Of a DNA stretch of 64,000 bases, positions 48,274 to 60,150 are shown piece after piece. The stretch lies in NCBI GenBank assembly GCA_036345935.2, contig JADWOT020000002.1:17062723-17126722 (forward strand), read 5' to 3'. How positions within the stretch are numbered: position 1 is the stretch's first letter; each line of letters begins with the position of its first letter. The DNA is from Taenia hydatigena. Taxonomy: Eukaryota; Platyhelminthes; Cestoda; Cyclophyllidea; Taeniidae. The notes below the pieces were generated by a model, which worked only from the letters and a program-made list of their open reading frames with translations, was not told the origin of the DNA and made no database searches. A program made the translations under genes and the position numbers.

Positions 48274-48453
48274 TTATTGACGAGAAGCATGCTTGCCGAA
48301 CGCAACTCGCCAGGCTAGGAGGACTACCACGATTCCGGTGGTGGCTCCAAGCAGGTAGATATCCATCACCGTTAATGGATGATGCGTTAGCCAACTAGAC
48401 AACTCTATCCAGCAGTGCGATGCATCTGCCTCCCCACAGCAATACCAGTACCG
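48274..48453 (-). CDS. Terminal exon of a tetraspanin-like membrane protein
   Basis: Open minus frame of 59 codons to TAA: RYWYCCGEADASHCWIELSS, WLTHHPLTVMDIYLLGATTG, then IVVVLLAWRVAFGKHASRQ. A CCG, a later C-x(4)-L-x(2)-WL segment and a final hydrophobic helix with a short basic tail match the end of the tetraspanin large loop plus TM4. However, only 7 residues separate CCG from the next Cys, so the CCG may be intronic with splicing at GGAG or GGCAG. The hydrophobic helix 0.4 kb upstream (48.85 kb) could be an earlier exon. Alternative: another multi-pass protein. Confidence 0.4.
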   Translation of the reverse strand, partial: RYWYCCGEADASHCWIELSSWLTHHPLTVMDIYLLGATTGIVVVLLAWRVAFGKHASRQ

Positions 48454-48814
48454 ATTTTAGGGCTCAAGTCGTTAGTGAAGCTCATACTTAAGTGTAAATG
48501 TCGTCACTGTATGACCTACAAATAGATCTAGGTCGGATTCGTGGCAATCAACAGCATTGTGAAACCAAAGATACACATTTTAGGACAAGTTTTAAGGTCA
48601 AATAGCGTTATATGAATGAGTAATTGTGCAGGCAGAACTTTGCTGCCGTATAACCCTGCATATCGATTTAGCTCGCTTTCAAGGTCAAGACACGTCCATT
48701 TTGGGTTGCAGCAAAGCAATAATGTTAACGTCGAGAGATCTGGCTGGCCTCCATCACCCATCCTTCCCCCCACGCCTCGGTAACCAAAGTTATCTTTTCC
48801 ATCTCCGATGCATA

Positions 48815-49610
48815 AGTCATGTGTTGACGATCCTAACAGCGCGCTGATGTCACCCACCATTGAGGACACCGTAGTAACAACCATGTTAAGGCCAATCAAT
48901 ACAAGTTCATGCATTGCTTTAATGTAGCCTTCCTTCATGTTTGATGCCAATATATGAAAAATCTAACTCACAATGCGTAAGTTTGCTAAACCCAAGTCCC
49001 AAATTACAAAACCACAAAAGCTGCAGTTCTGCAAGACCACATCACACTTAATCACCGAAAGTCTCTGTTCAGAACAGTCTCCATCACGTTTACCTCAGCT
49101 TCAACGCCTCAGCACCATCACTTCCCTCAAGCTCGTGTCTCACTTCACTTTACTTTTCACACCGTACTTTGTTTCCTCTGCTTCGCATTCAAGCACAGAG
49201 TAGCCATGAGCCACAGAAGAGATAATCATCCCAACATCAAAGGAACCCCTGGCCACCTACATCTAGGATTGAGGAAGATAAGCACTACGAAAATCAAACC
49301 ACTCACCTTTTCATTTAACTAGTCTCTAGCGAGGCCGCAGATCATTACATTATCAGGGCAGATAGCACTCAGCCACCCAATCACTGGAAGAAACGAAACA
49401 AGAGAAGAGAGTAGGAGTTATGTGTTTCAATTTTATCCATCCACCTTCCGAAGCATCTCCAAACAATTAATTTCATCAAAAAACCTCGGATCCCGAGATT
49501 TGCAGAGACTCAGTATTTAGCAATGATGCTGGCGAATGATTGCCTCGGATGCCAGCTCTTCATCAAATTTGACAGTCCTCAACACGCAAATTGGTAAGCC
49601 AAACTCAGTG
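48815..49610 (-). repeat. Third, older partial copy of the 7-kb segment's middle
   Basis: Collinear with 33600-34420 and 40560-41400 but with many more substitutions and gaps. It keeps the SRDPRFFDEINCLEMLRK exon (near 49.47 kb), the 41-bp block absent from copy 1, and a hydrophobic exon (HELVLIGLNMVVTTVSSMVG near 48.87 kb) that is continuous here but carries a 2-nt frame change in copies 1 and 2. Stops occur in the exon between (after VARGSFDVGMIISSV...). Homology fades at 48815, just past the LGSS.TH codons. Confidence 0.85.
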
Positions 49611-49765
49611 TCAAAAGAGGTCGACCACGAGCTGACTCCTGAGTTAGTGGAATCGTAAGGGGTGTCTTCCTTTTATTTGTCGTCTATTGTGTGTGACAGG
49701 GCCATAAATGCGCTTCCTAGAGCAGGTGTCTACCAGTTCTGATATTCGGTTGTAGTGGCTACCAT

Positions 49766-50086
49766 GGCTTGAACCCCACGCGCTCCTCGTGTGGAGATGT
49801 GGGATGGAATCTTGATTGTATTTTCTTTATTCAAATGATGGAAAGGTCGGTTGCTGAAAAGGAACTGCACTTTTGATACGACGTGGACATTATTCCGGGT
49901 CCTGGTGCAAGGAGCAAAATACGCAAGCCGTTTCACTCCCACCGACCTGTTGTTTGGAATAATGCCCACGTCATGTTTTAAACTGCATTTCTTCTTCAGC
50001 ATTCAACCCATCCATCATTTAAACAGGATAAGTACATTTGAAGCTCCATCTTACATCCCACACAAAGAACGTATTGGTTTTAGGCC
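49766..50086. mobile_element. Fold-back element: 130-bp inverted arms around a 60-bp centre
   Basis: The left arm 49766-49896 matches the reverse complement of the right arm 49957-50086 along its length (about two thirds to 70% by eye); the innermost 16 bases, ACGTGGACATTATTCC and GGAATAATGCCCACGT, are closest. Each arm encodes a related peptide on its outward strand: FLFSNRPFHHLNKENTIKIP on minus and FFFSIQPIHHLNRISTFEAP on plus. It could be a MITE or fold-back transposon, or an inverted gene-fragment duplication. No target-site duplication was verified. Confidence 0.7.
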
Positions 50087-50099
50087 AAAAACTGCTGCA

Positions 50100-51369
50100 T
50101 AACCACCCCAAGAAGTTCATAAATGACAACCCAACGAGAATAATCCGCATTACATTCTTCCAATAGCAAGCGCATTGACGGCCTTGTCATCCACAATAGG
50201 CGGCTCATGGAGAGAAGAATTTCTCTTGGATTCTATTACCTCCGGAATCAACTTGCGACCGCTCCACCGTGATTCCAGATTCGACTTCACCTTTACACTA
50301 TTGTTTACGGCTTAAAAAGAAGACATAGAGGGTTTAACAATTTCCCAACAAGTAGAGTATTTTAGGCCCTGATAACTTTACCTGATTTGTTGCAACTCCG
50401 CCTCCTCTTCCATTTGCCCAGGACAACTGGCAATTTTGGTTTGATGCCAATATCCCCAACAGGTATTCCAAGGATCTTATCCACGTCCTAGCAAATTGCC
50501 TCTTGTTCTGCGTCCTAAGAAATGATCGAATAACGTAAACGACAAAGACATCCTAAAATTCGGTTATGCTGATTATTTCTAAGCCAGATTTTAAAATAAT
50601 AAGTGAAACGTACGCTACTTCCTCTTCTTCGGCTAATAAAACTCAGATGTGGAGAACAACTCAGTCCTTCAGACAGCCTTGCGCTTCAGCTTAAATAGTT
50701 TGCAGGCAGAGCGATTGATTTGAAGTCAAATGCCTTTTAAAACAACATTAAATCTACATAATTACGCGCGACCTTTTTTCCTAAAGCCAAATCTTAATCA
50801 ATGATTTAACAAACTGTCTATAATATGCCTGAAATAGCTACTTTTCATTCCAAGAATTCACCGAATGATAGGTAATGTTGTTCAGGAAATTTACAAATTC
50901 GGCTTACAATGTTGTACCTTACGCACTTCCTGTGGCCTGCTGTCTGTTGACAGTTACGGCAAGGCAGGCTAAAAGCAGTGGGTTCCTACTGACCCACTAA
51001 TAGCAGGAATGTCGAGAGCTCCTTCAACTGCTTCAAGACATCACTGGATAAACATTCGTCGCCTATTTCGCTGCTCTTCAAATTTCATGCTTTTGACATC
51101 GCCAGCACCTCCACCTCAAATCGATGTCTCGCCAGAGGAAGCGACATCCTCTAACGCAAACCTTAAAATAGCGCTCCTTTCTAAAGCATTTAGACTGTCC
51201 ACAAGTTAATCTACGCTACAAAAAACAAAAAGTAACATCACATAAACTACGAAAACGAAAAAAAATGTTTGGTGACACTTTGCGGACCCCAAGAATCTTA
51301 AGCAGGGATTTGAAGACTCCAGGTTCTACAATATTCCCCCTTCACAAGCATCGGATACTCTCACGGCAG
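50100..51369. other. No gene recognised
   Basis: A 66-codon Ser/Pro/Ala-rich frame at 51009-51209 (+) is compositional. Nothing else supported. Confidence 0.35.
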
Positions 51370-51801
51370 CTATATGACACAGTGCTGTCTAAGAGGGAGT
51401 AAAAGTTTTGTCCTGTTAGAAGACTTCAGCATAACTTCGGCAAAGCCCATCGCCAGAAAATTGTGAATGCCGAGGATGACGAGCAGGGGAGAGAATGCAA
51501 AAGCGAGGTGTGGTTGCGATGCCAAGGATGCCTGCATAATGGAAAACTGATGCTGCGAGTTCGAAGAGGGGATCGAAGGACCCCGCTGATATCGCACGGG
51601 AAGGCGATGAGCGCAAAATCGGGTTTATTCTGCTTTCCAATGTGCTCATTGAAGCAAACAGACAAGCTTGTTGCAAACAAACCACATACAGCACACATAA
51701 TTAGAGGCGAAATCAAAAGTATCAGGAAAAAAGTTTCACTCGAAACTAATCCAATTAGACAAATTTTTGCCAAACTTTTACACGGCAATGAACAAAATTA
51801 G
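51370..51801 (-). other. Region open in several minus frames, membrane-like
   Basis: All three minus frames and one plus frame are long and open here. Minus translations include hydrophobic runs (SETFFLILLISPLIMCAVCG; ELAASVFHYAGILGIATT; LLVILGIHNFLAMGFAEVML) lying in successive frames, as if a multi-pass membrane gene had frame changes or hidden short introns. No family recognised; low stop density from local composition is the alternative. Confidence 0.25.
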
Positions 51802-52301
51802 GTTGTCTTTATTGTGGATGGGTGAGGAAGTGAACGAAAATTTCCCAAGATGGACAGTGGCACTATTGTAGGCTGTTCTTGCGTTGTGCCGACTGCCATT
51901 AGTGGGATCAGGAGCAATCGGAGTAACCAAGATCTGTAGATAGAGAATTGGGGACTGGGTCGATTGTAATAAGAAATTTGAAGGGAGGATGAAGCAGATA
52001 GCTGAAAATTAAGTTTTAAGACAATAAAAACCAAACGCTCAGGACGAACTAACCTAAACAGAGATGTTCAGTCAATCCAAATTGAGATGCATATTTTGTG
52101 CATGATACTACAAGGTAAGACATAATAAGGAGGAGGTAAGAAGACCTTTTTGGCAAATTATTTTTTTAGTCTTTGCCACAAATTTCTCGGTAAGCAGAAT
52201 AAAATGATGGAATAACAATGGGCCAAATATTCTATATTACAACCGTTAAGCGTAGATGAAACGATCAGTTAAGGAAAAAAAGTGGGGCGTAAAAATTATG
52301 C

Positions 52302-52511
52302 TTAAGATAAAATGACCAAGAAATTTGACATTAAGTAGCGGCTGAATTTAGGAGAATGCCCACAATCATCCCTCAGAAGGGCTGCGACGTGTAACGCATA
52401 ATTTGGCAAGACCTGCGTGTTATACATTGTCAAATCTGTGCATTCATCACTGATCGTCCTCATCACGTCTACCCGAATGCCCAATACATCCGCTACAGCA
52501 AACACAATCAC
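52302..52511 (-). CDS. Candidate exon, unrecognised
   Basis: Open frame to TAA: FAVADVLGIRVDVMRTISDE, then LPNYALHVAALLRDDCGHSP. The 'ADVLGIRV' and late 'H.A.LL...GH' pattern faintly recalls the C-terminal half of OTU-type cysteine proteases, but no catalytic Cys region is visible and the likeness is too weak to name it. Confidence 0.25.
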   Translation of the reverse strand: MIVFAVADVLGIRVDVMRTISDECTDLTMYNTQVLPNYALHVAALLRDDCGHSPKFSRYLMSNFLVILS

Positions 52512-52613
52512 ACATGAAGATCACTGCTCAAATCAGTTGGGATGAAAATTTTATTGAAAATCATCGGCAGCAGCATTCTTTACTGATTCAACACAAAATG
52601 GTAACAGAGGAGA

Positions 52614-53224
52614 ATGTTTACACCGTCGACTAGCTCATCCACCACCATGGCACAAACTCAGTCGTCTACCAACACTGCCGCGACCATCCCCACGGCTGCG
52701 CGCATTGCGGCGCCACTACAGGCGACCATGCATGCGGCATTCCCCACTGCGGCTTCTGCACCGGCCACCATCCACACTTCTCCTCACATTGTGGGCTCTT
52801 CACAACCTCAGTCCACGGTGCTTACTTCCACGGATACGGACATGACCAACTCCCACACTCCATTTCTTCGGCTGTCTCTTTGTTTCCTTCGATATGACTT
52901 GTGTGCAGCACGATGTTCGCTTATATACTCTCTTCGTTGGTTCCAATTGTTGCACGTGACGTCCGTGCTAACTGCACTTCTACTTTTGCGTTCGTGCTTC
53001 CCACTCCTCATCACCACTCTCGTGAATGGGACTTTAAGATGTATCTAGAGCGGTCGATCACCCACGTGCTCGTAACTCAAGGAGGTAGAATCCTTTTTGA
53101 CAGCGCACATGTCGGCAACAAGATCAGTGTTAGCAGCAGTATTTTGCATAAATTATCCATCTTATCTCAATGCAAAGCGAGCTATAATAGCTTCGCTGAA
53201 CAAACTGCTTACAACACTCTGTAA
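52614..53224 (+). other. Ser/Thr/Ala-rich frame and overlapping second frame
   Basis: Frame 52614-53048 starts with a low-complexity Ser/Thr/Ala/Pro stretch. The overlapping frame 52904-53224, after GTGTGCAG, starts MFAYILSSLVPIVARDVRA (signal-like) and runs 106 codons to TAA. An unseen intron or frame change could join them. No family recognised. Confidence 0.25.
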
Positions 53225-54933
53225 ATTTGCAATAACTACAACTTAAGTGTCAAACACCATCCCAACTGACACATCTTTAAGGCAATGTCCAAAGATTTCA
53301 ATCAGGATCCGTCATGATTTTGCCTTGTTTGACTGCCGCGCACACCATCCTCCGCAGCATATCCTACTATCCTTGCTCAACCTCATTTCCTTCCACCCGA
53401 ACCTCGAGTAAATGCTTATCATAACGCCAAAAGGCTGTTTACATCACTCAGAAGTTTTTCATTGAATTGGTCCTCCTAACCTACTGATGTGCATTCTTGG
53501 TGCCTCAAATTCTTTCTCTAATGGATTCACAAATGCCAAGGTCCACCATTGGGTTTGCATTTCAACGTTTACTACACCTCCTGCATCTCTGCATTAATTG
53601 TATTACATAATTTGACAATCTGCTTTATGATGGTATCACGTGTCGTGGCATGTCAAGTAGTTCCAGACCTATTCAAAATTTAGCAACATCCAGATGCCCA
53701 AATGATGAGCCTGATATATTGTCAATGAAGAATAGGCTTTCCATGCCGTATAATTTATTTGTCTTTTGGTTTGAATTAATGTGACTTTGCTGAACACAAA
53801 AGGAAGCTTAAGATAAAATAAACGCCAAATTTTCTTTTTTTCGATTGCTGATCGTTGTAACGCCACTATTAAGCACTACACCACTTGCCTGCTTCTATGA
53901 TGCCCAGCCCTTCACTGGAAGATTTTGTTTCTGTTGCTGCTGTGAAAAGTTTTTCTATTTCACTTTTGATGCGTTAACAAGCAGAGTTGAACAACCAGTT
54001 TGATCATGACTTGCTTGCGAACCGATACGTGGATATATCAATCACGGTGGGGCCATGGTCATTCAGATAGGCACTTGTGCTGAGCGTCAAGATCTTTCGT
54101 TTTTTCTTAAAGGAGACATTGTAAATAAACATGTTTGCAAAATGAATCTTGACCTACCCTGATTTTACCTCAGTTTATGCACTAATGAGGACAGCGCAAA
54201 GTAGTTTAGTGCAAAAGGACAGCAGTATTTCGTGGAAAAGTATAAATTTTGTCTAAAAGAAATCAGCATAGGCTGGTGGCTTATGCTCAATGGTTAGTAT
54301 ACTGTTGCCAACAAATCTCTTAGTAAAGTGAACAGCAATGCGACTTCGAGCAGTTATCAAACTGCGCATATATTAGTCGAAATTCCTAAGGCTCTCCTAA
54401 TGGCTATAAATGAGGCCACGCTGTTGTTAGCTTTGATAATAAAAGACAAAGGTATAAATACATGTATAAAGTCACGCGAATGCGCTCCGGTTCAGAAAAA
54501 ACATAGTTGATGCGGAAACTTGACTAGGTGATGCGAAATCATTGCGCACGTCTATGATAAGTCATTCCATGTCCACTCATTTGTGCACACATACACGCCG
54601 AAATTTTACGTTCCATGAAATTAGGGTCTTGGTATTAACCTAAAATATCATGCTCGTGATGTTACACGCGAACTGAAACAGTCTATTAAGTTTTAGGAAA
54701 ATCGTGAACGCAAGTTGTTGTTATGGAAAAATTTGCCAATGAATACAGTCACAATCACTGACATCCGCTATGCTCATCACACCACCATATCCATGGTTTG
54801 TGCGCACACATGCACGCGCTGGGATGTTTCCTCCAGTTGACGCAATACGAGCATAAAAGAAGAACACGAGTGTGCGCACAACTGATGGGTATGTACGTCT
54901 CACTTATGACCTAACTACGCACCATCCCCATAC
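53225..54933. other. Gene-poor stretch
   Basis: Small frames at 54328-54510 (+) and 54903-54721 (-) only. No motifs or repeats noticed. Confidence 0.35.
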
Positions 54934-55150
54934 CTGCATGGTCTCTTTCGCAGCACGCATAAACTAGTTTCCACACCGCCAATGCCATAGTGCATCTAGA
55001 CTGCAGATTCGGTACAGCCTTTAATCCTCCTGTGAATTGTGCCCCGTAAAAAAAATAATATGCGGAGGCTAAACTATTCGCGCTGCTACTAAGCGTGCTT
55101 AGCAAAATATCGCCGCCTTGATTAAGCCAAAGTCTTTGTAACAACCGCTT
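54934..55150 (-). CDS. Candidate internal exon with one hydrophobic segment
   Basis: Bounded by CCTGAG upstream (weak acceptor behind a T-run) and GCAG|gtatgg downstream. Open throughout: KRLLQRLWLNQGGDILLSTL, SSSANSLASAYYFFYGAQFT, then TMALAVWKLVYACCERDHA. Reads like a membrane protein exon; not recognised. Confidence 0.3.
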
Positions 55151-55159
55151 CTCAGGATG

Positions 55160-57096
55160 GCCGATGGTAAATAGAATATTAACTTAAAAAAAAATGGTTT
55201 TTGACCAAAATCTTTTTAGAATCTATTAATGACGTGACCTCCTGGAGTTGTAGATACTTGCAGCAGAGAGCACGATGTTCCATACCCCAAGATCTGTTCT
55301 TATTTCTTAATTGCCATCACATTAGCAAAATCCTTACAGAATTAGTGGAGACTAGTAATGCCTCCCAAGTTTACTGCTGTGTGGGAATAATCATGACAGG
55401 TTGGTTGGTTCAGGTAGCCAACACCATAGTGATGTTCGACTAAAATCAAAAATTTATTGCAGATTATGAAAGCCATTTCATGATACAAGAGACTATGTTT
55501 ATGAAGGTGTTTTAGAGTCTAATCCAAACTACTAAATACAAATGCTACACGTATGCTTTTGAGTTGTAAAGCAGTATCTCGATGAGTCAATCTCTCCAAT
55601 TTTATTAACACCATCACCACCACTACTTATAGCCTATTATTAGAAGCACTTCAATCCCTCTTTCATTCGCATACTCATTCATTCAATTTGTCCCTTTCCT
55701 TTTCACTTTCTCCTACCAGGGTTAAGTTGTTTAACAAACCAAACAATTACCAGTTTCACCTCACGATTATTGCAGTTCGTCTCATCGACACACGTGACAC
55801 ATGCATACATTAGCAATTTGCCTTTCCCCTCTGAAACCCCATCGGTGCCGCCGATATTTTTCGTCTCATACACACATTCATATCCATATGCATGCATCTC
55901 CGCCCCTTCTTCTCCATTCCATCCAACATCTCCTTGAACACATTCTCGCCACCAACAACAATGTCTATTAATCTCCCAAATTTCTCACTTTGTTTACCTA
56001 ATTTTGATAAAAATCAAACAGTTATCAAATAGTTTGCAATGTTTTCCCTTTAAACAATACCCCCGACATCATCAACTTTAGTTGCTTTCTTGTTTCAAAA
56101 GCATGCCTTCACATTCTTTGCAGTATTCGGGAAAGATTTCACAGCATTGAAGACATGTGTGGAACTTAACAAATCAAGGCTGAAGCGTGCCAGTGGCCTA
56201 AAATTGCAGGCAAGTGGAGAGATAGTGTAGGTCGCCGCTAAAGAGGTGGCTAAAGCGGAGAAAGCGGATCAAGTTTTGATACCGCAGGTACGTCCGCATA
56301 GGCTGTGTGATTAAATTTCGGCAGGTCGAAGAGATCGAGTGGGTTATGCATTAGTGAATGAACGAGCACCGGGAGCCTTGTACGCCAGATCTCAATTGGC
56401 CTTGATTAGGCCGCTGTACACATGGATGAAACGGTGAATGGCCCCGAGACCACGAACCCGATCCGAAGTGCATCCTGTAGGCACTTAGGCGCTCGCGTAT
56501 TTCACCGTTGTTGCATTGTGCAATATATATTCGGGTGCTTTAATATGGGCTAATTCCTAAGCAATTCTTACTCTCCTTCCACTTTCCATTACCTCAGCTT
56601 CTTTGCAAAATAAAACAATGCATTATTAAAAGACTTACCATCAGCATTGCTCCTTTCTTCTACCTTCAATTTGGTACCCTTTGGTGAAAAAGACTGACCT
56701 GCGGAAGGTATTTATATATTTGTGGAGCAGGATAAGGGAAGGAGCATATTCCCAGATTGCTCAAGTTGTATAGAGAATCAGTGTTTGTCTCTCCATCCTT
56801 AAGAAGTGGTGACGCCCGATCAACCACAAGCCTGGTTTATATTAATCGCTTGCCACCTGCAAGGCATACTCAGTCTATCGAGAATCGCAGGATAAATTTT
56901 ACTTCCAAGCCTTTGAATTAGGATTTTTGTGTGAAATTTGACGGGTTTTTCTGCTATAGTCATCCTTCAAAGTCTCATTGCTTTTCCAGCTGTGACCCTA
57001 TCCCACTGTCATAGTTGGTTATAATGAGTATTGTTCCTCAGTTCTTCCCTTGAAACCCACCCACGCTGCGGAACAAAGGTCGCCAGAAAGGGGTAA
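55160..57096. other. Gene-poor stretch, GC-richer island at 56180-56530
   Basis: The frame 55201-55443 (+) is unsupported. 55600-55920 is pyrimidine-rich. 56180-56530 is noticeably GC-richer than its surroundings with short GCGGA/CGCT repeats; I checked for a tRNA-like B box and saw none. Confidence 0.35.
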
Positions 57097-57889
57097 AAGG
57101 CAAATAATCAACTCGTTGCTGCCCTCGATGCTGATTTCTTGCCTCGCAGTCCCGTAACCCAAGAAACCCATAAAATTCAGGTCCACATTAACCACCGAGT
57201 GTTTCTAAGCGACTTTCGGGGTACGAACTCCTGTATCCGAAGAGCTGCAGAACGCCTAGATTTTCAAAATCGGATGATCTACTATACTGGATGGAAGGGG
57301 ACGGGAGAGAAACAATGTGGGAATGGACTTGGGGACGAAAGAGCAGGAGGCGGAACTAGGACCGCAATGGGATCGATGGTGCTGTTAGGAGGAGTAAGTT
57401 TGGAAGAAGAGGGGAAGATATTAACCAAGTGAAATTCGTGGAGCCGATTTTGCTTAACCACGGAGAATCGCTCATCATGTGCACCTGCTTTCAATTTTTA
57501 AGTGCGTTTATTACTTCCTGGCTACCAATACTCAAGGCAATCTCATCACCCCCACCTACATTTCCCATATGACACTCCGCTCTAATGAAGGAGCTCAGGT
57601 CTTTGAAGCTTCACACTGCACCGCATTACTGCTTAATCTTTCCTCTGTGGATAACCCACCTGTTCAGATTGCTGCCATGCGTAAGCTTGCCAAAGTCTCC
57701 CCTTCTATCTATTTGGCCCATCTCATCATTCATTTATGCGGTGTAAGGCCTCTTCTTAACATCTTCCACTATCCCAACACCCATAGGAAGCGCTCAGCAT
57801 GGCGAATCATAGGTAACCTCCGCATCTTCAGAAAGGTTCTTGTTCTACTATCTCGCGCGAATGCTACTAAAATATTGCCTGTCTTTTAA
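57097..57889 (+). CDS. Candidate gene fragment with helical-repeat-like segment, unrecognised
   Basis: Frame 57097-57432 is open with NQLVAALDADFLPRSPVTQE and a later Gly-rich part. Frame 57479-57889 gives 136 codons including CTALLLNLSSVDNPPVQIAA, MRKLAKVSPSIYLAHLIIHL and SAWRIIGNLRIFRKVLVLL, a pattern like HEAT/ARM-type helical repeats in large scaffold proteins. A donor-like CATAG|gtaacc lies near 57811. The frames differ, so an intron between them is needed. Gene family not established. Confidence 0.3.
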
Positions 57890-59730
57890 ACGAGGTCAAT
57901 GACACCGACCACGAAAGCAAAGTTTGGATGACGTTGGCCTTCAGCGTGAGCTCTGAAATCACTAAAACAGCATGCCAACTTCAATCGGAGCATGACGGCT
58001 AGCCTATCAAGGATGCTTGGTGTGGTGTTGTGCGCCATCTCCAAAAAAACGCTGAAGGTGGATTAGCTTTAAGGCGGCCCTCCTTCCCCTGGCTCATAGT
58101 GATGTTCTCGAACATTTCATGTCCATGCACACTTCACACTGTCCACACTAACAATCCCAAAATTCGGCTTAAATGCAAGACGCGTAGATGCGAAACATAG
58201 CCAAATCGTTACCCGTTTGCAGAATTACTCAATGACTGCCCCTTTAATTATAACTGTGTTCTACCATGACAAATGAAATGGACTCAGTAGTAACTGATTT
58301 AACTTTGGTGAAAATTCTGTATGGAGTGATGCGACAGATGTGTTTTGATCCAGCATTATCGCTTTTTAATTGCTCGGGCGACACCCAAAAGACAAATCGT
58401 CCTGGGACCAATGAGGATATGAGGAAAAGGCAACTCGTCAAAGACTTGGTGAAGTCTGAGTGCATTTGCAGTGATGACCTTGCATGAGTCGGAGGTTTTC
58501 TTTATCCTAAACTGCGTTTACTGAAATACTACCCCTTTGACTCTACCGTTCAGGCAGAAATCAAGGATAGAATTGATTTCGGAAGAAAGATGGAATATTC
58601 GACACAAGACCATGTCATGTACTTTGGAATAAATTATCCGATTTAACTAGTCCACCTGCGGATGCATCGTCAGCTCGCATTAAAACTGAGGGAAGCTCGG
58701 AAAGTACGCACTTCCACCTCTGTTCACTCCAATCACGGTTGCCAAAAATGTGCCCCTACAAAATAAGCCTGTTCTTTTGAAATGTTGGAAATGGGAATGA
58801 GAGGAGATTGGCAGCAATTCTGTTACACTTGTGTCAGCAACACCTACTCATTTTTCCTTTGATGTCGTTAAAGTTTTGAAGAAGTTTTTGAATTACTAAA
58901 TTGACCAATGCCTCAGGTTTTGACATCAGAGCATTCGTCAAAATGCTTCTTACCCTCTAGTAAAATAGCTTTCATTGTCCTGCAGTAGTAGGCATTATTC
59001 TGTACACTGATGTGTTTCAGTGTTGCGTCACTTTATTTTAACTCGTCATTCAAAAGGAAGTGCAAATCCTATCTACAGACTTCATCCATTTTAACTAAGA
59101 AGCGTTATGAGCTTAAAGTCTCGCAACGCAGCATTCAAAAAACAACTGTCAAATCGTGCCTCTTTGCTTCCTATCTTAATATCAGGCACCCCTTCCCCTT
59201 CATCATCTTGTTTACTTTTAGTCGGCTTCTGTTTGTGTTTATGATCCCTAGGCAAACTAGAAGGCCGTCTGCGCAACCACCTTGTTGGGTGAATTGCGCG
59301 ACTTCCAACAGAAGAGTCGCGAATGTCGTACACCATGCCAATCACCCAAACCACATGTTCCGCATAAGTGGTGCTAGCAACAGGAACCGGAGTACAATTG
59401 AAGCGGTGCCTTCGTGAAGACGTTGGTTACGTGAGTAAGGCACACTCCCTTTCACACCCTACTAGCTGATTGCCGTCCAGATGGACGGAATGCTAGGCAA
59501 AACTAAGAACAAGACAGCAATGGCAACATTGGAAACTAGGAAGAATTATAGACTATGTCGTTTATTATATGGCTTTGCTATAACTTCAGCCGTAAATCGG
59601 TGATTGGTACAAGAAATAGTCTAGTTGAAGAGTATTGAATAGCCTGCTATGGCATTGGGGCGGTGGAGGTAAGTAGGATAATCCAGTTCAGATAAAACAT
59701 CTTAAAAAAGAAGTAAAGACGCTTTTAAAT
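57890..59730. other. Gene-poor stretch
   Basis: The frame 58266-58487 (+) and the minus frame 59354-59091 (RWLRRRPSSLPRDHKHKQKP) are weakly protein-like. No motif or repeat partner found. Confidence 0.3.
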
Positions 59731-60150
59731 TTGATTTTAAATTTCATAAGACTGCGATCTGGCTTCCTCAACCAAGCTTTATCCAATGGTCTCCTTCGCC
59801 TTCAACTCTCACGAACACGTTCTATTGGAGCAGGTCTGGCTGCAGGACGAGTACGTCCTAGAAGGGCAGGTCTGGCCACAACACGAACACCTCTGATAGC
59901 CCACTTTAAGGAAGTAGAACAGAAGCTGCAACAGCTTTTGCAAGTCGCTTTGCGCCACCGCATTTTCTTCAAGCACAGCTCCTTCCAGTTCTCCCAACTC
60001 TCTGCTGACCATCAAATTGTCAGTGTTACATTGTCCTCTGTTGTACAACCACTTGAGCAAATAAATGATCAGTTTGGTTATATCATCCCTGGTCCACTGA
60101 TATGTGTTGCTTGCGTTGCCTGAGCATGAGCCGCAACTTCCTCCTTCCAT
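59731..60150. other. Overlapping opposed ORFs over a 33-bp imperfect repeat
   Basis: Both strands are open for over 110 codons. The minus product has Cys/Ser-rich ends (CSCCGQTC, CSQTCSNRTCS) created by two copies of a GCAGGTCTGGC...ACGA-type unit at 59829-59890. Without introns or a recognisable family I cannot say which strand, if either, is coding. Confidence 0.25.

Noticed and set aside
48626..49203. Plus-strand ORFs at 48626-48847 and 48973-49203
   Set aside because: Antisense to the better-supported minus-strand exon remnants.
52302..52511. OTU-type protease
   Set aside because: Likeness is limited to a short ADVLGIRV-type segment, without a catalytic Cys block.
56180..56530. tRNA gene or tRNA-derived SINE in the GC-richer island
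   Set aside because: No A and B box pair or cloverleaf could be drawn.
57479..57889. Naming the 136-codon frame as a specific Integrator or HEAT-repeat scaffold subunit
   Set aside because: Only a general helical-repeat look; no diagnostic motif could be confirmed.
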